In this document: one piece after another, positions 15,166-24,143 of the stretch
Position numbering within the stretch: position 1 is the stretch's first letter
Layout of the letters: every line of letters starts with the position of its first letter
Notes under the pieces: model-generated
Databases searched by the model: none
What the model was told of the DNA's origin: nothing
The model's input: the letters and a program-made list of their open reading frames with translations, nothing else
Program-made: the position numbers and the translations under genes
Origin: an uncultured Clostridia bacterium
GTDB lineage: Bacteria; Bacillota; Clostridia; TANB77; CAG-465
Reading direction: 5' to 3'
DNA length: 64,000 nt
NCBI GenBank assembly: GCA_944388585.1
Contig: CALXJI010000002.1
Location: 1 to 64,000, forward strand

Positions 15166-16146
15166 TTAGCTCATAATTTTTCTTTGTACTCCTAAATGTA
15201 CATAATTAATATTATTTATACTACTATTTTTCATTGCCACTTTTTCAATAGTTATAATCTTTTTATGTTTTTTATTTTTATTTACTGGTGGCATATCTGA
15301 TATTATGTATATTTTATGAAAATCTCTATAATTATCTAAAATAGCTGTTTTTATATTATCATTAATTTTTATATTTTTCATAGCGCTTATAATATCTAAT
15401 TTAATATTGTTTTTTATCGGTTTAATCTTATTAGTAATTCTATCATTTAAAACATCATTACTATCACTATCTTCTTTTTCATTATCGTATGAATCTTTTA
15501 TAATACTATTAATACTTGTATTATTTAAATTTAAATAACTATTTGATTGTCCAATATTTTCATCTATATTATGATCATTTTTTATAGATTCATTAGAAGT
15601 ATTATTCTCAATTATTACTTCTTCCTTATCATCTTCTATTATTATTGGATCTTCTTCAATAGGATCTTCTTCTATTATGGTACTACCTTCTGCAAATTGC
15701 AAATCCTCTACTATAAAGTCATATTTATTAATATAACTATTTAAAATATTCAAATCGATTTTTCTTACTTCCGAATCCAATTTATATCCAAATGGAACAT
15801 AAATTATATAATATTCATAGAATCCATATGGAAAATTATTTAATATTATTTGACCATTAGCATCACTTACTAAGTTTAAATTTTTTCCTATAAACTGTGG
15901 TAACTCTTTTATATTTACCATTTGACCATTTTCTCTATAATATAATTCTATTTGTACTCCTTCTACTTTTGGATTATCAATTTCTTCTTCTGCGTCATCT
16001 CTTATTTTACTTAAAAAATTTATTGTTACTGTTCCCTCATTTACAATTTCAGGATCATCATATATTTGTACTTGTTCTTTAGCAAATATATTATTTATAC
16101 TAAAGCTTAATGTAATTGTCATTATTGCAAATAACCATCTTTTCAT
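15166..16146 (-). CDS. Secreted protein with a SpaA-like domain
   Basis: Signal peptide (M-K-R-W-L-F-A-I-M-T-I-T-L-S-F-S, cleavage near I-F-A-K) followed by a beta-rich domain at about 35-135 (V-E-G-V-Q-I-E-L-Y-Y, D-A-N-G-Q-I-I-L-N-N-F-P-Y-G-F-Y-E-Y-Y) resembling prealbumin-like SpaA/Cna-B repeats. An acidic repeat (E-E-D-P-I-E-E-D-P-I-I-I-E-D-D) and a long low-complexity Asn/Asp/Ser region follow. There is no LPxTG motif or C-terminal anchor, so it is probably released or bound to another surface component. RBS spacing favours the ATG at 16146 over the GTG at 16155. Confidence 0.7.
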   Translation of the reverse strand: MKRWLFAIMTITLSFSINNIFAKEQVQIYDDPEIVNEGTVTINFLSKIRDDAEEEIDNPKVEGVQIELYYRENGQMVNIKELPQFIGKNLNLVSDANGQIILNNFPYGFYEYYIIYVPFGYKLDSEVRKIDLNILNSYINKYDFIVEDLQFAEGSTIIEEDPIEEDPIIIEDDKEEVIIENNTSNESIKNDHNIDENIGQSNSYLNLNNTSINSIIKDSYDNEKEDSDSNDVLNDRITNKIKPIKNNIKLDIISAMKNIKINDNIKTAILDNYRDFHKIYIISDMPPVNKNKKHKKIITIEKVAMKNSSINNINYVHLGVQRKIMS

Positions 16147-16416
16147 TTTAAACACCTCTTTATACTTATATTATATCACAATTTCATTATTATGTTAAAT
16201 TAGTACTTTTTGTTGTAATACATATGTAATATTTTGAATTATTATAAAATTTTTTTTAAAAAATGTATTATAATTTCAAAATTGCAATTATGTAACTTAG
16301 TATTAAAATTTAGCTGATTATTTAGCAACATGTAATTTTATTTTTTTCGAATATTTAGCTTATCTCATTTGCAATTTTACATAATTTTAAAATGTTTCAC
16401 AATTGTTACATTTTTG
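16147..16416. other. Gene-free stretch
   Basis: About 270 bases of very A+T-rich sequence between two minus-strand genes. It must hold the promoter of the secreted-protein gene and the end of the upstream operon, but I see no clear consensus boxes or hairpins. Confidence 0.5.
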
Positions 16417-16650
16417 TTACTTGTTATAAATTATGTTACTTATTTTTTCTCTAATATCTGATATTTTTTTCTTTTTAAATTCAATTCTATTTTCTAATTG
16501 TTTATTGATTAATAAATATAATTCTTTTAATAAAATTAACTCTTCATCTGATAATTCATCTAGTCTTCTTCCTTTTATAATATAATTTAAATTACTTTTT
16601 ATATTTTCTTCAATTTCAAATATATTATCTAATATACTTATATCTTTCAT
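16417..16650 (-). CDS. Small helical protein of unknown function (77 aa)
   Basis: Hydrophilic, charged and predicted largely helical (E-L-S-D-E-E-L-I-L-L-K-E-L-Y-L-L-I, then a Lys-rich helix). No signal or membrane segment is seen. GTAGGTG precedes the ATG. It follows the 362-residue gene by 8 bases, so it is cotranscribed with it. I do not recognise it. Confidence 0.65.
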   Translation of the reverse strand: MKDISILDNIFEIEENIKSNLNYIIKGRRLDELSDEELILLKELYLLINKQLENRIEFKKKKISDIREKISNIIYNK

Positions 16651-16658
16651 ATGTTCAC

Positions 16659-17747
16659 CTACATTTTTATACTTTTATCTATATTTTTTTTATTTAACCC
16701 TTGAACTTCTTTTTCTAAATCTTTAGCTTGATTTTCCTTTTCATCTAAAATAATATTTTCATTTAATAATTTATTTTTCATTTTATCCTCTTGCTCTATT
16801 TGTTTTTTTAGATCTTCTCTTGCATATTCTTTAAATAGTACATCTATTTTATTTATCATATCTTCTTTTGACATATCTATTTTAAAATCTGGATTTTTTG
16901 GTCCTCCTGCAACTACCATAGAATTATTTGGATGTACGAAAACACCACTAGTTCCGTCTTGATTTTTATACTGCTCAACCAATTTATTACCATATTCTCT
17001 TACATTACCTGGTAATACTTTTCCAGGCTTGGCATTTATAGCGAAAGTAATACCCTGACCAGATTTATGTGCATCAATAGATGCAAAATAGTTTATTCCC
17101 ATTTCATATGCTATAATTGAACCAGCTTTTATAAATTCGGGCGATATAACAACACTTTCACCATTTGAAAGCTCCTTTGTATATTTTTTTATCTTTTCAA
17201 CCGCCTCATCAACAATTTTTTGTTGTGATTTTTGAGCTTCCATAAGTCCATATTTTTCTAGTTGTTCATCAGTTAATTCTTTATCCAAAAGTTCCTCTTT
17301 TGCCATTTCAAAAACATTTTCTATATTAGTATACTTTTGTAAAGAAAGACCTGATCTAGTATCAAATGGACTTATTTTTGTTGGCATAGTATCTGCTATT
17401 TCTAAAATTTGATTTGGTACTTGAATATTTAGCCTTTCTACTAGTGCTTGTATTGCAGATTTTATTCCTTCTTTTGGATTACCATCAATTACTATAGTTT
17501 CTTCATCTTCTCTACATCCTATATGTCCACCAGTATCTAAATTAATAAATCCTTCTTTAACTTTTCCAGCAGGAACTCTCTCTACAGTAATCGTTTCATC
17601 TTCTTCTAAGATTCCATTTTCTCTTGCCCATTTTTCTAGTGCATATATTGATGATCTATTATCTAAATCATCTCCAAAGTGAGTTACAACAGTTTTTGTA
17701 TCTTTTAGTTTTTTAATAAAATTTTCATTTAAATTTTTCTTTTCCAT
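16659..17747 (-). CDS. Conserved-looking cytoplasmic protein, possibly DHH-like
   Basis: I do not recognise this 362-residue protein with confidence. The N-terminal part, V-V-T-H-F-G-D-D-L-D-N-R-S-S-I-Y-A-L, has the strand-Asp-rich-turn-helix look of DHH/MYG1-type metal-dependent phosphoesterases. L-D-T-G-G-H-I-G and V-I-D-G-N-P-K-E-G follow. A middle region (S-I-D-A-H-K-S-G-Q-G-I-T-F-A-I-N-A-K, V-F-V-H-P-N-N-S-M-V-V) looks like a substrate-binding domain. The last 60 residues are a charged coiled coil. It is cotranscribed with the 77-residue gene. Structure prediction would decide whether it is a DHH enzyme. Confidence 0.6.
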   Translation of the reverse strand: MEKKNLNENFIKKLKDTKTVVTHFGDDLDNRSSIYALEKWARENGILEEDETITVERVPAGKVKEGFINLDTGGHIGCREDEETIVIDGNPKEGIKSAIQALVERLNIQVPNQILEIADTMPTKISPFDTRSGLSLQKYTNIENVFEMAKEELLDKELTDEQLEKYGLMEAQKSQQKIVDEAVEKIKKYTKELSNGESVVISPEFIKAGSIIAYEMGINYFASIDAHKSGQGITFAINAKPGKVLPGNVREYGNKLVEQYKNQDGTSGVFVHPNNSMVVAGGPKNPDFKIDMSKEDMINKIDVLFKEYAREDLKKQIEQEDKMKNKLLNENIILDEKENQAKDLEKEVQGLNKKNIDKSIKM

Positions 17748-17868
17748 AAATATTTCTCCTTCAATTTAAAATAATTAATATATTCTATAATTATATTATA
17801 ATGCAGTTTTAATATTATGTAAAATATATTATTTTTATATTCTATATAAATTTTACTTATATACAAAA

Positions 17869-17888
17869 AAGTACCTATAAAGGTACTT
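17869..17888 (-). terminator. Terminator of radA-disA
   Basis: Eight-bp stem aagtacct / aggtactt with a 4-base loop, followed on the minus strand by a T run. It overlaps the disA stop codon. Confidence 0.88.
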
Positions 17889-18969
17889 AAATATTATATA
17901 GTTTCAAAATATTCTGCTCTTGTAATCTCTTTAATGATTGATTTATAATCTTTGCTCTTCTTTCACCTATTCCATCAACATCATCTAATTGTGCTACAGT
18001 TGCATTACATACCATTTGTAAAGTTCCAAATGATTCAACTATCTTTTCAATAACACTAACTGGCATCTTAGGAACTTTATTTAGTACTCTATATCCTCTT
18101 GGAGATACATTCATATCTAAAAGTTCAGTTGTACTATCTGCTTCATATCCTAATATTTTTATTATCTTTTCAGAGTCTATTAGCCCCTTTCTATCCAATT
18201 TTCTTATTTCTTCTAAAATATTGTCTGCTGCTTTTTTATCCTTTATTTTACTAGGTATCATATAATCTTGTATTATTTGTTTTTCTTCTTGCTCTACATT
18301 ATCTATTAGCTCCAATAGTTGTATATTTACAAGTCTTCCTTCATTTCCAAGTTCAACTATAGTCCTTTCAACTTCCGTTTTCATTTTCATAATCATTTCA
18401 CTTCTATATATTGCATTTGCAACAAGTTCTAAATATACAATATCATCAAATTCATGTTCTGTCAAAACATTAAGCATATGATCAAATACTCTTTTATACT
18501 TTTCAAGAGTCTCTAACATCTGCGTTGCTTCCATTATAACAGCTTCAGTATCATTTACAACATATCTAAAATCACCTTTAAAAATTGTTATAATTCCCCT
18601 TCTTTGAGATATGCATATTACTATCTCATCTGTTTGCTTTGCAGTACGCTCAGCTGTTCTATGTCTTGTGCCTGTTTCAACAGTCTTTATTTTATGATCT
18701 GGTACAAGTTGTACATTTGCTCTTAATATTTTTTTTAAATCTTTACTTACAACTATAGCTCCATCCATTTTACATAGTTCATATATATTAGCAGGTGTAA
18801 AATCTAAATCTAATTTGAATCCACCGTCAACAATATTCATTACTTGTTCACTTTCAGATAATACAATAAGTGCTCCTGTTTTTGCTTTTAAAATATTATC
18901 TAATCCTGCTCTTAACTCTGTTCCTGGTGCTACTTTTCTCAATATATCTAAAACTTCTTCTTGTTTCAA
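17887..18969 (-). CDS. disA: Diadenylate cyclase DisA
   Basis: Makes cyclic di-AMP and scans DNA. The N-terminal DAC domain carries D-G-A (69-71) and R-H-R-T-A-E-R (102-108), the two catalytic motifs. A helical spine follows, then a C-terminal helix-hairpin-helix DNA-binding domain (Q-L-D-D-V-D-G-I-G-E-R-R-A). The 360 residues match the usual length. It lies 11 bases downstream of radA, the standard partnership. The start has GGGGG about 9 bases upstream. Confidence 0.96.
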   Translation of the reverse strand: MKQEEVLDILRKVAPGTELRAGLDNILKAKTGALIVLSESEQVMNIVDGGFKLDLDFTPANIYELCKMDGAIVVSKDLKKILRANVQLVPDHKIKTVETGTRHRTAERTAKQTDEIVICISQRRGIITIFKGDFRYVVNDTEAVIMEATQMLETLEKYKRVFDHMLNVLTEHEFDDIVYLELVANAIYRSEMIMKMKTEVERTIVELGNEGRLVNIQLLELIDNVEQEEKQIIQDYMIPSKIKDKKAADNILEEIRKLDRKGLIDSEKIIKILGYEADSTTELLDMNVSPRGYRVLNKVPKMPVSVIEKIVESFGTLQMVCNATVAQLDDVDGIGERRAKIINQSLKRLQEQNILKLYNI

Positions 18970-18980
18970 TTTTTACCCCC

Positions 18981-20354
18981 TTAATTACTATATACTTTAG
19001 AAATTGCCTCATCAATAGATGATATTCCTACAAGCTTAGCATCTATTTTATCTTTAAAATTATCTATTTGTCTTTTATTAGTATATATTGTCTTATATCC
19101 AAGTTTAGAAATTTCTTTTACTCTCTTTTCAAAATTTGTTATATTTCTAATCTCTCCAGTAAGTCCAATTTCTCCTAAAAAAACAGTTTTCTGATCTATA
19201 GGTATATTTTTATAGCTAGAAATTATTGCTATAGCTATACTTAGATCTACAGCAGGTTCATCTATACGCATACCTCCTATAACATTTACATATATATCCT
19301 GCATACTTAAATTAAAATTACATCTTTTTTCTAAAACAGCAATTAACATATTTAATCTATTTAAATCTATCCCATTTGCAACTCTTCTTGGTATATTATA
19401 ATATGAGTGAGTGGTAAGCGCTTGTACTTCCATTAGTATTGTAGACGTGCCTTCAACAGTTGCAACTATAGCAGTTCCTGGCAAATTCTGTTCAGATTTT
19501 GTAAGAAAAACATCTGACAAATTCTTTACCTCTACCATCCCTTCATCTTTCATATCAAAAACACCAATCTCATTAGTAGATCCAAATCTATTTTTTACTC
19601 CTCTTACTATTCTATGACTTAAAAATCTCTCTCCTTCTATATAAATAACAGTATCTACCATATGTTCTAATATTCTGGGACCTGCTATTACTCCATCTTT
19701 TGTTACATGACCTATAACTATAGTAGTTATATTTTTATGTTTTGCAAGATACATAAGTCTAGCTGTGACTTCTTTAACTTGAGAAATACTTCCAGGAGTA
19801 GAACTTATTTGTTCATCATACATTGTTTGAATTGAATCTACAATGCAAAATTTAGGTGATATCTCCTCAACTTTTTGTTCTATACTATCTATATTTGTCT
19901 CATTAAAAAATAATATATTATCTGATTTAACTTTAAGTCTATCAGCTCGTAATTTTACTTGCGTTTCTGATTCCTCTCCTGATACATATAAGACTATACC
20001 ATTATGTGATAAATTTGAACAAACTTGCATTATTAATGTAGATTTTCCAATTCCAGGCTCTCCACCTATTAAGTTTAAAGATCCTTCAACTATTCCACCA
20101 CCAAATACTCTATTTAATTCTTCAAAACCAGTATCTAATCTTACTTCTTTTTTTACTATAATATCATTTAATTTTTTTACAATATTATTTTTTGAAAAAC
20201 TAGTCGAATATCTTAAATTCGTTTTTGAACTATTTTTTTTATTAACTCTTTCTTCTACAAAACTATTCCAATTATTACATCCAGGACATTTTCCCAGCCA
20301 TTTTGCCGATTCATATCCGCACTCTTTACAAAAAAATACAGTATTTGAAGACAT
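18981..20354 (-). CDS. radA: DNA repair protein RadA
   Basis: RecA-like branch-migration ATPase of 457 residues. The N-terminal zinc finger has C9, C12, C23 and C26. Walker A is G-G-E-P-G-I-G-K-S-T, the RadA-specific motif is K-N-R-F-G-S-T-N-E-I-G, and a Lon-protease-like C-terminal domain follows (G-G-M-R-I-D-E-P-A-V-D-L). It is cotranscribed with disA. In related species RadA modulates DisA activity. Confidence 0.96.
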   Translation of the reverse strand: MSSNTVFFCKECGYESAKWLGKCPGCNNWNSFVEERVNKKNSSKTNLRYSTSFSKNNIVKKLNDIIVKKEVRLDTGFEELNRVFGGGIVEGSLNLIGGEPGIGKSTLIMQVCSNLSHNGIVLYVSGEESETQVKLRADRLKVKSDNILFFNETNIDSIEQKVEEISPKFCIVDSIQTMYDEQISSTPGSISQVKEVTARLMYLAKHKNITTIVIGHVTKDGVIAGPRILEHMVDTVIYIEGERFLSHRIVRGVKNRFGSTNEIGVFDMKDEGMVEVKNLSDVFLTKSEQNLPGTAIVATVEGTSTILMEVQALTTHSYYNIPRRVANGIDLNRLNMLIAVLEKRCNFNLSMQDIYVNVIGGMRIDEPAVDLSIAIAIISSYKNIPIDQKTVFLGEIGLTGEIRNITNFEKRVKEISKLGYKTIYTNKRQIDNFKDKIDAKLVGISSIDEAISKVYSN

Positions 20355-20495
20355 ATTATCCTCCTAAAATATGCTATAAATATTTAAAAAATACATATAC
20401 ATGCTCTATAATTATACCACTTTTAGACTATTTAAACAACAAAATATATCTATTTATTTAATCTACTTATCTACATATTTATACAAATTTTATAT

Positions 20496-20529
20496 AAAAA
20501 GATGAGCTAGATTTTTAGCTCATCTTTTT
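20496..20529 (-). terminator. Terminator after the coiled-coil membrane protein gene
   Basis: Fourteen-bp stem aaaaagatgagcta / tagctcatcttttt with a 6-base loop, immediately past the stop at 20533. Confidence 0.92.
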
Positions 20530-20532
20530 ATA

Positions 20533-21237
20533 TTAATATATGTTTGATGTAAGTTCATTATATTCATTTACTAAATCATTTGAAAAGAATACAATATTTT
20601 CACCTTGTAATTTCCAAGAATCTTTATTTTCTATTAAAAAGTCTATTACTACTTCTGTATTACTTAGCATATTTATAATACTATCAAGTGAGCTTTCTAG
20701 CTCTTCTATATCTGCTTGCATTATTTTATCTCCACCCATAAGCTCATTATATAGCTCTATATAATACTCGTCTAAACCTTTATCACTTATATATTCATCC
20801 ATTTTTTCTTGTGTAGTATATGAAATAAATTCATTTTTTAGATTTTCTAAAGTAGTTCTTGTATTTTGTATATATTCTTTAGTATTTACAAAATCCGGTC
20901 CATCTTCTGCATAATTATCTATAGTTAATAATGTAGTAATTCTGTCATCATCTACTACTGATTGCAATTCTTTCATTGATGCTAAAGCATCAGATAAATA
21001 TTGCTTAACAGCTTTTTCAACTACCAAATAATCTCCTTTTGATACATTAGTTGAAAGTTTTTGTTCTATAGCTTCATAATCTAGACTTGTCTGATTAAAC
21101 ATTTGAGATACTTCATCTACTTCTATTATTAGCTTATTTGTTTGATTCATCTCATCAGCTACCATATATCCAAATATTCCTAATAGAACTAAAATTATTA
21201 TTCCTATAACAATAAATACAATTTTCTTTTTACCCAT
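20533..21237 (-). CDS. Membrane-anchored extracytoplasmic helical protein
   Basis: An N-terminal anchor (K-K-K-I-V-F-I-V-I-G-I-I-I-L-V-L-L-G-I, residues 3-21) is followed by about 210 mostly helical, acidic residues that would lie outside the membrane. No enzyme motif or anchor signal is seen. It is the last gene of a minus-strand cluster with a GNAT acetyltransferase and an ABC exporter. Function unknown. Confidence 0.7.
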   Translation of the reverse strand: MGKKKIVFIVIGIIILVLLGIFGYMVADEMNQTNKLIIEVDEVSQMFNQTSLDYEAIEQKLSTNVSKGDYLVVEKAVKQYLSDALASMKELQSVVDDDRITTLLTIDNYAEDGPDFVNTKEYIQNTRTTLENLKNEFISYTTQEKMDEYISDKGLDEYYIELYNELMGGDKIMQADIEELESSLDSIINMLSNTEVVIDFLIENKDSWKLQGENIVFFSNDLVNEYNELTSNIY

Positions 21238-21255
21238 AATTATATTCCTCCTAAT

Positions 21256-21690
21256 TTATCTTAATATTAATTTCATTGGTGTAAATCTTATTCCGTTATC
21301 CACTTTTTCTGTATCAGCATCTATAAATCCAAGCTTATGATATACTTCTACAGCATACACTGATGAATTTACAGTAATTACTTTAGATGTAGCATTTTTT
21401 AACACTTTTTCAAATAACTTTTTTCCTATACCTTTTTTATGATACTTTCCATCAACAAAAAATAATGTAATGTGATTTCCATTATTTCTTGTAGCTATGA
21501 CTCCTATTATTTTTTCATTATCATACATTCCGTAAAAAGTTAATGTACTCATTTTTTCCTTGTCCATAATAAATTTATGAAAAGTATCTATTCCCTCATC
21601 CGTATAGAAAGGAGCTTCATATTCTAAAAATACTCTCCATACCAAATCTAAAGCTTCACTTAAGTCATTTTTTATTTCTTTTATCTGCAT
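21256..21690 (-). CDS. GNAT-family N-acetyltransferase
   Basis: 144 residues with the acetyl-CoA-binding motif A (F-F-V-D-G-K-Y-H-K-K-G-I-G-K-K-L-F, the R/Q-x-x-G-x-G signature) and the motif B-like A-V-E-V-Y-H-K-L-G-F. The acceptor substrate is unknown. It lies 18 bases downstream of the ABC permease gene and upstream of the coiled-coil membrane protein, in one operon. Confidence 0.88.
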   Translation of the reverse strand: MQIKEIKNDLSEALDLVWRVFLEYEAPFYTDEGIDTFHKFIMDKEKMSTLTFYGMYDNEKIIGVIATRNNGNHITLFFVDGKYHKKGIGKKLFEKVLKNATSKVITVNSSVYAVEVYHKLGFIDADTEKVDNGIRFTPMKLILR

Positions 21691-21707
21691 CTATTCACCT
21701 CCAATTC

Positions 21708-23369
21708 TTACATAATTCTACTTGCTAATCTATTTTGGTTTTTATATAAATACATATTAGCAAAATATAATATAATTGCAAAAATTAAAGATAATATTAT
21801 AATACCTATATATACATTAATATTTGTCAAAAAAACTCCAGCTAGTATAATAATAAAAATTGCAATCATAGATATTATCATTGGAAAAATCAAATTAAAG
21901 TTTTGCTTTACTACTGCATATTCTGAGTCCCATTCAAGTTTTGGTCTTTTTAAATCTATAATTATTAATATAATACTTTCAGCTACATTCATTATAATTG
22001 CTGCTATAAATACCAATACAATCATTAACATGTCTAATTTTAATATTATATTTGCTACAACTATAGAAATTATTGAAGTAATACTTCCCATAACAATATT
22101 AGGAATACACTTATATATATATTGTTTATACAAAGATACTGGTATATATTTCATAAATATTGCATTTTTACCATCTCTTGATATCGCTGTAATAGCTATA
22201 TATATAAACATTGAAAAAAACTGTATAACACCTAATATTACACAAGCAACTATAAAAGTATTTCCATTAAAACTATTTAACTGCTCACTCATTTGAGGAG
22301 TAATAGAATTTTTCATTTGTAATATTACCATTACTATCATTAGTAATGGAATTAAAATGGCTGGTAATAAACACTGCATAAAAAATACTGGGTTTCTTAT
22401 TAAGCACTTAAATTCTTTATATATATAACTTTTATATAGCTTGCTATTATTATATTTATTTGTATTAATTTTTATATTTTTCTTTTTTGAACTACTACTA
22501 AATAAATTTCCAACCAATCCCTTAAAATAGATTTTCTGAGCTATAAATACATATACTATTACACCACTTATTGTAAACACTAAAACTTTTAATAATTCAA
22601 TTAACGCCACTACTATAGAATCACTTGTTAAAGAACTTATTGCATAATCTAAAGTAGGAAAATATCCTTTTAATAAATCAACCATTCCATTTGCTTCTAC
22701 CAACATATGTGCTAATTGCTCATTTGTGATATCATCTTGTAATTTAGTTGTCGATAAAGAAAGAGCTATGACAATAGATAATACCAAAATAGTTGCTATT
22801 AGCTGAAATTTATTTTTGTTTTTAGTAATTTTTGCAAAACTCATTATTATCATTACAATAATACTTACAAGTAATATTGGTAAAATTGGTACTAATACTA
22901 ATGCTACAAACATTAGTAAATAATAAGACATACTCACACTAGTAAGAACTCCATAAACCAGAAGTGGTATAAATCCTATTAATACAGTAACAATATATTC
23001 TGTTATTATTAAAACATTAGTCCTAGCTAATATAATTTCATATGGTTTAAGTGGCAATGGCAAAATATATTCATTATCTTTTGTAAAATAAAAAACATTA
23101 ATACTAGAAAATATAGTCTGAATAACACAAAATGCTGTTACAACTAATAATATAAGTCCTATAAATATTTCTTGTTGATTTATTATCTTTAAAGATTCAA
23201 CCATTCCTCCACTAAAAAGTGCTACTATTGCTGCTAAATATAAAAACAATACTACATATAATATTTTAGAAACTATTTTATTACTTTTACTTGGCATTCC
23301 CATTTGAGTATTCATATTTGAAAAAGATGTTTTTAAAAAAACTTTTGTTAAATTTATTATTTTATTCAT
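21708..23369 (-). CDS. ABC transporter permease
   Basis: Polytopic membrane protein of 553 residues with about 12 hydrophobic segments. A charged cytoplasmic loop lies near 290-315 (S-S-S-K-K-K-N-I-K-I-N-T). The motif E-Y-I-L-P-L-P-L-K-P-Y-E-I-I-L-A-R resembles the coupling region of ABC-2 type exporters. It lies 21 bases downstream of the ATPase gene, so the two form one transporter. The substrate is unknown. Confidence 0.85.
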   Translation of the reverse strand: MNKIINLTKVFLKTSFSNMNTQMGMPSKSNKIVSKILYVVLFLYLAAIVALFSGGMVESLKIINQQEIFIGLILLVVTAFCVIQTIFSSINVFYFTKDNEYILPLPLKPYEIILARTNVLIITEYIVTVLIGFIPLLVYGVLTSVSMSYYLLMFVALVLVPILPILLVSIIVMIIMSFAKITKNKNKFQLIATILVLSIVIALSLSTTKLQDDITNEQLAHMLVEANGMVDLLKGYFPTLDYAISSLTSDSIVVALIELLKVLVFTISGVIVYVFIAQKIYFKGLVGNLFSSSSKKKNIKINTNKYNNSKLYKSYIYKEFKCLIRNPVFFMQCLLPAILIPLLMIVMVILQMKNSITPQMSEQLNSFNGNTFIVACVILGVIQFFSMFIYIAITAISRDGKNAIFMKYIPVSLYKQYIYKCIPNIVMGSITSIISIVVANIILKLDMLMIVLVFIAAIIMNVAESIILIIIDLKRPKLEWDSEYAVVKQNFNLIFPMIISMIAIFIIILAGVFLTNINVYIGIIILSLIFAIILYFANMYLYKNQNRLASRIM

Positions 23370-23390
23370 ATTTTAATCTCCAATACTCAT

Positions 23391-24113
23391 CTATTTCTCT
23401 GTTATCTCTAAAAACAATTCTTCTAATGTTCCTTCTTCTTTAAATTTTTCTTTCATCTCATCAAATGTTCCAACAAATACCAATTTTCCTTTGTTTATTA
23501 TTCCTACTCTATCACATAGTTTCTCTGCTACTTCTAATACATGTGTTGAAAAGAAAACTGTTTTTCCAGACTTTGCATGTTCTCTCATCATCTCTTTTAA
23601 ATCAAAGGATGACTTTGGATCTAATCCTGTCATAGGCTCATCCAATATCCAATTCTTAGGCTCAGATAAAAGAGCAGCACATATTACTATCTTTTGCCTC
23701 ATTCCGTGAGAATAGCTTTGAATTTGGCTATTTAATTCATCATATATTTCAAATTTTTTAGTAAGTTCTTCTATTTTTTCAACTCTTTTTTCTTTAGGAA
23801 CTTCATATATATCTGCCATAAAGTTTAAATATTCTATGCCTTTTAGTTTTAAAAACATATCTGGACTATCTGGAACAAATCCAAAATTTTTTTTAGCTTG
23901 CAATGAGTTTGTTTTTATACTTTCTCCATCTATTAATATATCTCCTTCATCGATATCTAATATTCCTGTTATCATTCTAATGGTTGTTGTCTTTCCTGCT
24001 CCATTTGGTCCTAGAAATCCAAAAATTTCACCATCTTTAATATCTAAGTTTAAACTGTCTACTGATTTTTTTCCTTTTACATATGATTTTGATACATTTT
24101 TTATTTCTATCAT
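23391..24113 (-). CDS. ABC transporter ATP-binding protein
   Basis: Walker A is G-P-N-G-A-G-K-T-T, the signature is Y-S-H-G-M-R-Q-K, Walker B is W-I-L-D-E-P-M-T-G-L-D, and the switch His is in S-T-H-V. It belongs to the ABC-2/drug-export class (similar to CcmA/NatA). The frame opens with GTG at 24128, but GAGG fits the ATG at 24113 (M-I-E-I-K-N-V). Partner of the permease gene downstream. Confidence 0.93.
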   Translation of the reverse strand: MIEIKNVSKSYVKGKKSVDSLNLDIKDGEIFGFLGPNGAGKTTTIRMITGILDIDEGDILIDGESIKTNSLQAKKNFGFVPDSPDMFLKLKGIEYLNFMADIYEVPKEKRVEKIEELTKKFEIYDELNSQIQSYSHGMRQKIVICAALLSEPKNWILDEPMTGLDPKSSFDLKEMMREHAKSGKTVFFSTHVLEVAEKLCDRVGIINKGKLVFVGTFDEMKEKFKEEGTLEELFLEITEK

Positions 24114-24143
24114 ACTTCTTTTCCTCACTATTTTTAATATAAA

